A stretch of 64,000 bases of DNA from Gnetum montanum (Eukaryota > Streptophyta > Gnetopsida > Gnetales > Gnetaceae), in the NCBI GenBank assembly GCA_015680685.1, contig MNCI01009519.1, forward strand, positions 1,365,881 through 1,429,880, given 5' to 3'. This document shows, one piece after another, positions 56,791-64,000 of the stretch. The notes under the pieces are model-generated. The model was not told the DNA's origin. It ran no database searches and was given only the letters and a program-made list of their open reading frames with translations. Made by a program: the position numbers and the translations under genes. The stretch's first letter is position 1; every line of letters starts with the position of its first letter.

Positions 56791-59678
56791 ATGGCCCCTA
56801 AACGAGGACAGTAAGGAGGACCCTCTTAGGGTGCATCCAAATGGCCAAGAAGAGGCAGAGACCAGCCATCTCTCAAGAAACATACAGAACAGGAGGCATA
56901 ATCATTTAGCATCCATCAGGAACCTCTTGTTACTGTGCAATTGGAACATGTTGAAGGAGGAGACAGTAGAGCACCTGAACAAGGACAACATCTTACATTA
57001 TCTTTGAAATGTGTTCACGTAATTCATGAAAGGTCCACATCAGCAACAATGATAGTGGAACTTAACTTTGGACCTTTCACGGAGTTTGCTCTTGAAGCAG
57101 TCAGGGACCAACTTAAAGGATCCTCACTATGGCCTATTCTCTTTGAAAGTGGTGATTGGTATTGGGAGAGATGTACCAATTTTGGCACAATAAAGAAGAA
57201 GGAACCACCATTGATATTGGTGGTGTTTCTGTTGATTTCTTTGCTAAAGCCATTTTAGAGGTGTTTAATCTTCCGAATACAGGGCCAAAAGTTGCTCACT
57301 GTGGCCTATTCTTTCTGAAAGTTGTGATTGGTACCTAGGAGAGACGTACCAATTTTGGCACAATAAAGAAGAAGGCAGCACTGTTGATATTGGTGGTGTT
57401 TATGTTGATATCTTTTCCAAATCCATTTTAGAGGTTTTGAATCTTCCAATTACAAGGCCAAAAGTTGCTCACTTGTCCACTTGTTCCGATGCTGATGCGT
57501 GGAAGATATGGTTGAAAAGGGCATACAGTAAGGAAGAAAAAGCATATGAAGAACTAACACTTGAAGAGAGAATCTACTTCAAAATCAGCACACATGACAT
57601 CTTCTCCACAAAAGGTTTAAACAAAATTTTCACAAATGCGGTTAGAGGAAGTGCCATCTTGATGGGCAAGGCTAATGCCAACCTACCCCATTTATATCTT
57701 ACAGAAATTTTGATGTAACTTGAAGAATGTAAGACAAGGAAGTTTTCATTGCCCTTCCCCTGTATCATCAGGAAGCTATGCCAACATGCTAGAATTTTGG
57801 GGTACACCAATGATGTCCCCAGAAAGGCCCAAAATGCTTCATTTGCTGAATTACTGAAGCCACCATCCCCAAGGAAAATTGTTCGTGAGACGTTGGAGCT
57901 GAAGCAAGAACAGTAAGTGAGGCCCAACACACAACTTACAAGCCAACAAGACTAGTCACTGCCACCACCGCAAGACTATCGACCATCGATGAGCCATCGC
58001 TGAAATGGTCAGTTGGGGAAGCCGTGATGAGGTCAATCTCTTTAGGGTCATCAATGATGTCATACAACCCATGGTCTCAATTGATCATGCACGGGGTGAG
58101 GTATCGATCCAAACAGGAGGAGGGGAATCCCATTAGTCACAACAAATATCTAGAAACACTGCATCCTTTCAAGTACAATTAAAAACTAGTGAAGGCACCA
58201 CAGTAGTGATCATGCAGCACCAAGATGTAGCAAGAGTAGCAGAAGTGATCATTAACCACATAAAAGAATTATTTAATATCCCTATTGTGCCACTGGTAGA
58301 TTTTACAAGAACATGCAATGTTCAAACATTGGTCAGTCCCTCAATGACTCCTACGAATCATGAGGATGTTTTAGATCAGTTGTTGTAGATAGGACAAGTA
58401 ATGATGTCCTTGTTTAACATCCCTCAAGATGTCACAAAAACTCAGTTAAACCTCATCTCCACAAAAGGAAGGCTAGTCATGGCAGAGGTTAGGACCGAGC
58501 ATGCAGAGGCAGAGTTAGAAAGACTCCAAGAAAAGCTCATCACCCTACAAGCTACATAGTGGAATGCATCTCAATTCATCCTCACAAACCAACTAGAGTC
58601 CTTCCAAACAAAGTAGCTCAATAAATTACTAGAAGAGAATAAAAGAGTGATGGAGGAAAAAGAGAAGGCCGATTGGGATGCTTCCAAGGCACAAGCTCAA
58701 ACATATGCACATGCCAAAGCACTTAAGGCCTTACAAGAGGAAAATAAATAGCTTTCCATTGACAATCTCTGATTAACCATAGTAGAAAAACAAAGGAATG
58801 TTCTTGAAGAAAATTCTCAGCAATTATGAGAACAATTAGTAAGGGTTACCAGGATATGAATTTCTTGGCCAAAGAAAATAGAATCCTCTCAATGGAGGAG
58901 ATATGCAAAATCCATCAAAAGATGGCAATTGAAATAAGCGCATGACAGAATGAGGCCAAGCGACATGAGAAGCTCAAAGAGCACTTCAAAGATCAAGTGG
59001 GGATGTACAAACAAGTGATAGAAAAAAATCTATATGGCCAAAGCCCATATTAATGCTCTCAGTGCTCAAAACGCTCATTGGTGGGCCATATTGGATATTT
59101 ATTCCTTCATCCACCAAGTTGAAATGAAAAGCCAGGACCTACAAATACAAGACCTTACAGAATACATGGAGTTGGCAAACCTACGGTATGCCAACCTGGC
59201 CATGTTGACAGTAGGATGCCCAAGAACAGAATTGGAAAAGCAGGTAGCAACCACCTACACGAAGTATGAAACAGAATTTGCTAAGCACAAGAAGACCCTA
59301 TATAAATTAGAAGTGGCAAATTCTGAGTCAAAGGTGGTCAAGACTAGCTACCAAGGACAAAAGGATGTCATGGAAGATTTGGCTTGACAGCTCACAGGTT
59401 ACCAAGAATACAAGGATAAAGCTAGAGCCTATGAAGAGGAGCGATGGCTATTTGTGGCTTGGTATGCCAAGGCCAACCAGATGTTTTCACAACTACTGTG
59501 TCCATGGGAGGTTCCAACTCCATCAAACATTGGAGCATCAGCATGGATGGCACAGGATCCCCAAATCAAGGAAGAAAAGCTCTAGGCACTCCTTCAGAGA
59601 CATCAATTTCCAAAACCTAGATTACAAGATAAGGGGAAGAGACCCATGGAGGAACCACCGCCACCAAGAACCACATAA
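56791..59678 (+). pseudogene. ORFX: env-position coiled-coil protein, fuller copy
   Basis: Starts MAPKRGQ at 56791. The N-terminal domain holds IVELNFGPFTEFALEAVRDQ, YQFWHNKEEGTTIDIGGVSV (after a frameshift) and FNLPNTGPKVAH, then SDADAWKIWLKRAY and ANANLPHLYLTEILM (57480-57716). A middle section, absent from the minus copy, follows. The long coiled coil (about 58490-59390) has EKLITLQAT, ENKRVMEEKEKADWDASKAQ, AKALKALQEENK and YMELANLRYANLAMLTVGCP. It ends KDKARAYEEERWLFVAWYAK and a Pro-rich EEPPPPRTT with stop at 59676-59678. The N-terminal domain resembles what is annotated in plants as putative transposon protein; that link is from memory of the pattern. No signal peptide or transmembrane segment is seen. 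Several stops, frameshifts and a 172-base duplication disrupt it. Confidence 0.75.
57131..57474 (+). repeat. 172-bp tandem duplication inside ORFX
   Basis: 57131-57302 and 57303-57474 both run from GGCCTATTCT through GTACCAATTTTGGCACAATA to CAAAAGTTGCTCAC. The minus copy has a single unit here. 172 is not a multiple of three, so the duplication shifts the frame. Confidence 0.9.
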
Positions 59679-59858
59679 GTTCCAACAAAATGTTATCTTT
59701 TTGTAATTCTATGTTTGTATCACAATTTTGTTGTGTTCAATTCTCCACTGCAGCATGAATAAATTCCTAGTTAGTTAATAATCCCATACCTATCCACAGT
59801 GTAATCAATTGAACTTATTCTCATTTTGTTTGACTTGAGCACAAGTTTTCATTCAGTC

Positions 59859-60711
59859 GTGGAGGTATGATGAATCATGATTTGCCAGGCTCTAATATCG
59901 AATCCATGATATCAAGTACACGATATTGCATCCTAGGCAATAATATCGAATACACAATATCATGATTTTTGTGTCCACCTATAAATATAGCACTTGGGTG
60001 CATAGGAAAGGGGGAGTCAATAAGTATAGAGTATTTTTGTCCATTTTTAATTCATTTTTAGTTCTTTCCCTAGTGCATGCCCACAATGTGATGATTGTAA
60101 TTGTATGGAACCTTTATTCAAGTGTGACATATTTGGACATGTACATGATCAGCAATAAAGATCAAGATTACTCCATCATTGCAACATTCACTTAGTTTTT
60201 AATTATTTAATTGTTATTGTTTTCTTAGCTAATATTTCTTTACCGTCATTTACTATTCCTATTGTTAAATGTGAAATGAGTATGACTTAATCACAAACAT
60301 TGAAGTGTAACTACTTGGTAACCCAGTAGCTTATTTAGGAGTGCTTAAGTAATGTACACCTGGTAATCCCAGAAGTAGTATATGAGGTCCAAGATGCGTA
60401 CGAATGATTAAGGACGGATGCTCATCGCACTTAGGCTAGCTAGATTTCATTTCCTATTACTTATTAATTTAATCAAGATTATTTTCCATTGTCTCTAGGA
60501 GTAGCCTAGTGTTAGAAATCATATCATACACCTCACTCTAGACTAAATCATATATGATAAGCGAATACTAGTACAAGTGGGAAGATAGTGAACTACGATC
60601 AATGTGTAACTATCTAGATATCACAACTAGTCCATCTGCGGAGTTCGACTAGATCATGCGTACATGCTCGTATTCTTATGGTTGAGTGTAGGGGTACCTA
60701 GCCACTCATCA
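59859..60711 (+). repeat. PPT and 3' LTR of the plus family A element
   Basis: PPT GTGGAGGTA (59859-59867), then an LTR of 844 bases from TGATGAATCATGA to CCACTCATCA. U3 has GATATC/AATATC elements at 59894, 59908, 59922, 59942 and 59956 (spacing 14, 14, 20, 14) and a TATAAATA box at 59980-59987, 24 bases after the last element begins. It is followed by only five bases (ACATC) before the next LTR. Confidence 0.9.
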
Positions 60712-60716
60712 ACATC

Positions 60717-61562
60717 TGATGAGCAACGAGCAATCCCTACACCCAACCATATGAATCACTAGCATTCACTAAGCCATCTAGTTGAATTCTGCAAACTTTG
60801 GCTCTTCAAGTACACTGGGTCTAGGAAGTGAATATCAAGAATGTGATCATTGTCTTCCCAATTTCACTTGTGAAATGCAAAGGTATGGTTAAGTGTCACT
60901 AAGGCACATGATTTTTATCATTTTTTCTTTTTCACTAGATTTTCCTAAGTGCTAAAAATAAAGTAAATTTTATATTTAATTAATCTAATAACTAGCTAAC
61001 ACTTAACTAATCCTACCATAAGCATCCATTCCCATTTTCCAAACACATCCTAAACATGTTGCAACACTATTGTGCTACCAAGCATTAGGCACTACTATGA
61101 TTACCAAGCATAATGTATGCTTGAAGTGGTCATACTTATGTTCATTATTTAATTGATATTAATTACTTAATTAAAATTCATTAAAGTCAAGTTCCTGAAT
61201 AATAAATGCATAAGGAAAACATTAATCTATTCCAAGTGCTGCAAGGTTTGATTAGAAAAGCTCGTCTTTATTACCATTTACATTAAGGTGCTCAAGTACA
61301 TTAGTGCTTGAATAAAGATTCACATACTTTCCAACTTCTACTGCGGGCACTTAGAAAATATTCTAACTCTGAAAAAAAAAATTGCAAGAGCTTCACTAAA
61401 AATTAAAGAATGGAATGTTTGGATCGTGCACCCAAGTGATGTATTTATAGGCAAGCATGCATCCTATGATATCAGATATTCAATAACATAGCATGTGCTA
61501 CAATCTTAGGGCTTTAATATCGGAGCTTCAATATCATAGCAGATGAAGAATACGATTTATCA
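60717..61562 (-). repeat. 3' LTR of a minus family A element
   Basis: TGATGAGCAACGAGC to GATTTATCA, 846 bases in minus sense. TATTTATA at 61442-61449. GATATC-type elements at about 61467-61540 are heavily decayed. The PPT in minus sense (TGAGGGTA) is at 61563-61570. Its left neighbour is the plus LTR ending at 60711. Confidence 0.88.
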
Positions 61563-63292
61563 TACCCTCACAATTGAATGAAAACTTGTCCTCGAGTAAA
61601 CAAAAAGAGGAATAAGTTCTTTACAAAATATCATAAAGGTATGGGATTTATTGACTAACTAACTGACACACAAATTAACTCAAACCAAACAAATAGACAC
61701 TAAGTGCCTAAGTGTACGGATTTACAATCTTTTATAAAATTTGGTGTTTATGATAATAAAATTGAACACCAAGACAAAAATTGACACCCAAACCCCTCTA
61801 GCGGCTTGAAGACGAGGGAGAAGATCAAACAATCCTAAAGAGGTCCCATTGCATGGGCTTCTATTGTCTGCTCCTAGGGCTATTTAGGCTCTTAACCCCT
61901 TCCAACTCTAGACCACTTGTCCCTCAGTTGGGATAATCCTACTTCTAGTCCATGCTTCCCTTTTCGTGCCATCTGTGATCACAACCAAATCAAGGATTAG
62001 CATATGATGTGTAACTTATAACATTTAAGTACCTTGCCTCTTTGGGTAGTTACACTTGGCTAAGTTGTAATCATGGCAAATTGATTATTTTAATATTAGT
62101 TGATTTTTGTGGCTACTAGAGTTCGTTGAAAGGATTTAACTTGCATAAATTAGTGATTTTAATGTTATTTTATTCATTAAATCCTTGTGGGAGCAAAAGA
62201 AATTTCAAAAAAAATCACCAAAAACCTAAGGTTTATGACTTCCACAATGTAGAGATTACCTCTAATAGCGGTACAACTAAAAAACAAGGTAAATCAAACA
62301 AATATTTAAAAAGTTATGAGCTATAGAAAGTTCTAGGAGCTGAAAATTTTCAACATTAAAGATAGGGGAAAAAAAGAGTTTTAACACAAACTTGAAGTTC
62401 TTGAAAAGCTAGAAAAGTCATGAACATGATGAAATGGTTGGAGAGGGTTAGATAATTCACGAAAATGAAATTTTTCATCAAAGAACATTATGAAAGAGTG
62501 CACAATTAGATGCCACCGATGGAATGCACAAAAGGTTTGATCGTGAAACTACCTAAGGGATTTGGAACTTAACCAACCCAACTAAGAGATATGCAAGTGG
62601 GTGCTCCCCAAAGCAGGCTTATGCCTTTAATGCCCTTGTATATCCTCAAACAAAGAAGTCTATGGGCCCCATGGCCAATTAATGGTTATGGCAAGTAAAC
62701 ACCAAATCACCAAAGAGACTATCAAATAATTTTTTTCATATCAAACTAAGACATCTGAAACAAACATGAGAAGAGGTAGTGAGGTGAATTATGAAAAGCA
62801 TAGGTGGATGATGAGAGAGTGTGGAATGGAGTCCCGAATTGTGATCACATGAAGTCCCTTGTGAATTTTTTGTGGTTAAAGTGACATGATAATGACCAAT
62901 ACGAGTCCAAATTAAAACCAACCACTTCCAATGACTTTGCATTAACACTCTTAGACACACCCATCCCTCAAGGTATAAGAGTACCCCCATAGATCAATCA
63001 CAATTCCAAAAAGAGAAGAAAAAAAAGTAGGAAATGAGAATGGCCTTAGTTAGAGGGGGTCTTCAAACATGGGTAACATGTCTTTCTAGTCCCATAACTA
63101 ATGCTTGTAGCCATTATTTTGTTTAAGGGGTGTACTTTGAATTCTCATTATTGTTTGTTTTTTTTTTTAATTTTATATTTTTATGACTTTCGGATGGGAA
63201 CCAAACCATGCAAAGACTTTAACTTCCTGTTCTTGGTCGACAGTGGAATGGTAAGAAATCCATGAAAACACCGATGCACCTAAAAGGGTAGG
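61563..63292 (-). other. Internal non-coding region of the minus family A element
   Basis: Shows the family A block series: the PPT, TATGGGATTTATTGACTAAC (61640), GCAAGTGGGTGCTCCCC (62593), the roughly 120-base block (about 63040-63150) and an A/T-rich tract. It is cut at 63293 by a plus-oriented LTR. Plus ORF 62126-62326 and minus ORF 62736-62990 are not conserved elsewhere. Gag and the 5' LTR, if present, lie beyond the inserted element, outside the window. Confidence 0.7.
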
Positions 63293-64000
63293 TGATGAGA
63301 CACGATATGCACAAGCCGCGATATCGCATCCCTTGAGATATCACGTACGTGATATCGCGTCGTCCCCTACGATATCGCGTACACGATATCGCGGTCCGCT
63401 ACCAAATCTATAAATAAGAGGCGACACTCCCCTCATTTCTAATCCTAGGCTAGAAGTAGCGAAGCTCTGGTGGATTGATCACCCCAGAGATAGAATATTT
63501 TCCATGTGCCCGCAATAGGAGTTCCCCAAGTGAACGGTTCTTTATTCGAGCAGCTTTGTACCTAAACGCAAGTTCTGTACAGTAATAAAGACAAGCTTTG
63601 TGGATAAACCTTGCAGTACATGGATAGGTTTATTTAATCTTATTTATTGCTTTCCTGGTAGCGCGGCATGAGTACGACTTGGTTACAAGTATTGACGAAT
63701 GTGTATGGCTAGCCAAGAAATCGGCTACTCATCGCGATTAGATTCTCTCACCCTTATCTCCTAGAATGTGGGACGAGTACGACTTGAGTACAAGCATCTA
63801 TGAATGTGTACGGCTAGTCAAGGAATCAGCTGCTCATCACACTTAGGCTAGCTAGGTGCCTCAGTATGACTGCTTCGAGCACGTGNAATCTGTTCCGAGC
63901 ATGCTCTTCTGTGCCTTAGCACAGATTGGCATGCAGGACTTATTCGCTGAATACGTNAATAAGTGGGAACAGATGCTGATGCTAGTTAATTTAGACTTAG
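63293..64000 (+). mobile_element. Family A LTR, plus, incomplete at window end
   Basis: Starts TGATGAGACACGATATG inside the internal region of the previous element. GATATC at 63320, 63337, 63351, 63371 and 63385 and a TATAAATA box at 63409-63416 (again 24 bases after the last GATATC). The U3 CpG-containing words GCGATATCGCG and GCGTACACG are intact, unlike in most other copies. Downstream, GAGTACGACTT at 63670 and 63775 marks a 105-base tandem duplication (about 63666-63850). Single Ns at 63886 and 63957. It belongs to a somewhat different subfamily from 59868-60711. Whether it is a 5' LTR or a solo LTR cannot be told. Confidence 0.82.
63304..63390 (+). promoter_or_regulatory. Best-preserved GATATC array of a U3
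   Basis: One GATATG (63304) and five GATATC, spaced 16, 17, 14, 20 and 14 bases, joined by CGCG- and CACGTACGTG-type palindromic words, then TATAAATA at 63409. The CACGTACGTG core contains an ACGT box, a known class of plant bZIP/bHLH target; the assignment to a specific factor is not possible from sequence. Confidence 0.8.

Larger units (their letters stand above)
55790..60711 (+). mobile_element. Family A element, plus, 5'-truncated, with ORFX
   Basis: From about 55790 the sequence matches, in reverse, 35780 down to 32177 of the complete element: the CTTTAGTGCCTACGGACATTT-type block, AACCTGCTTTGGGGGGGACC (55899), the internal GATATC-TATA module, ORFX, the PPT (GTGGAGGTA, 59859-59867) and the 3' LTR (59868-60711). 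Gag, PBS and 5' LTR are absent. The left edge abuts the unknown spliced ORF. Confidence 0.8.

Noticed and set aside
60718-61562. This LTR as the 5' LTR of the plus element ending at 60711
   Set aside because: It is in the opposite orientation and has its own PPT on the right, so it belongs to a different, minus-strand element.
63887-63956. 70-base block between two Ns as another inverted artefact
   Set aside because: The flanks share only short words with its reverse complement, so I cannot show that it is misplaced.
1-64000. tRNA, rRNA or miRNA genes
   Set aside because: I looked for tRNA-like A and B boxes and rRNA words and found none that I could support. The tRNA-Asp-like strings at 28078 and 38745 are primer-binding sites.
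1-64000. A wholly new gene system encoded here
   Set aside because: Apart from the unknown exon at 55085 and ORFX, every protein-like segment belongs to gag or pol of Ty3/gypsy elements and is decayed. I found no cluster of intact unknown genes.

Overview
The window looks like heterochromatic or intergenic DNA from a large plant nuclear genome. It is AT-rich, has no rRNA, tRNA or intact host gene that I can support, and nearly every recognisable stretch is a decayed Ty3/gypsy LTR retrotransposon, often nested in another. The great age of the copies, the long LTRs and the mix of Athila-like and Tat/Ogre-like lineages would suit a gymnosperm or another giant-genome plant. The species itself is inference and cannot be read from this window.

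Two families dominate. Family A (Athila-like) has LTRs of about 845-980 bp beginning TGATGA and ending TCATCA. It has a primer-binding site resembling the 3' end of tRNA-Asp, a gag with a C-x2-C-x3-H-x4-C knuckle and, in some copies, protease, reverse transcriptase (RT) and RNase H. Its U3 carries GATATC-cored repeats of about 14 bp just upstream of a TATAAATA box. Two structurally complete A copies (22750-29077 and 32177-39619, both minus) keep gag but have no pol. The second, and a 5'-truncated plus copy (55790-60711), carry a 3' open reading frame (here ORFX) with a long coiled coil. Family B (Tat/Ogre-like) is recognised by pol with a second, archaeal-type RNase H between RT and integrase. 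It has long LTRs (about 1.4-2.6 kb) that open with a small hairpin and hold internal tandem repeats.

Layout. 1-2300: a tandem duplication and a decayed plus-strand A-type pol. 2301-5089: unassigned DNA with a short-motif repeat. 5090-12384: a minus A element with gag-PR-RT-RNase H, an N gap and two LTR remnants. 12385-12947: more A internal sequence. 12948-20356: a plus 5'-truncated B element (pol, UTR repeats, long LTR). 20358-20707: an A LTR fragment. 20708-21480: a different gypsy gag. 21481-31304: an old plus A-type gag-pol, split by the 22750-29077 element. 31305-40132: a B LTR, split by the 32177-39619 element. 41140-48540: two minus B pol copies separated by a B LTR. 49310-52290: a diverged satellite-like array with a period of about 185 bp. 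52470-55790: a decayed intron-containing gene resembling FCP1/NIF-type phosphatases, then a spliced-looking ORF of unknown function. 55790-60711: plus A element with ORFX. 60717-63292: minus A element. 63293-end: a plus A LTR with the best preserved GATATC array.

The coding sequences are almost all broken by stops and frameshifts, so nothing here is likely to move by itself. The most interesting signals are the GATATC/TATA promoter module, its apparent re-use about 500 bp upstream of ORFX inside the element, ORFX itself in a pol-less gag element, and three unrelated repeat arrays of about 180-205 bp tied to family B. One inverted block bounded by single Ns (6841-7033) is probably an assembly artefact.
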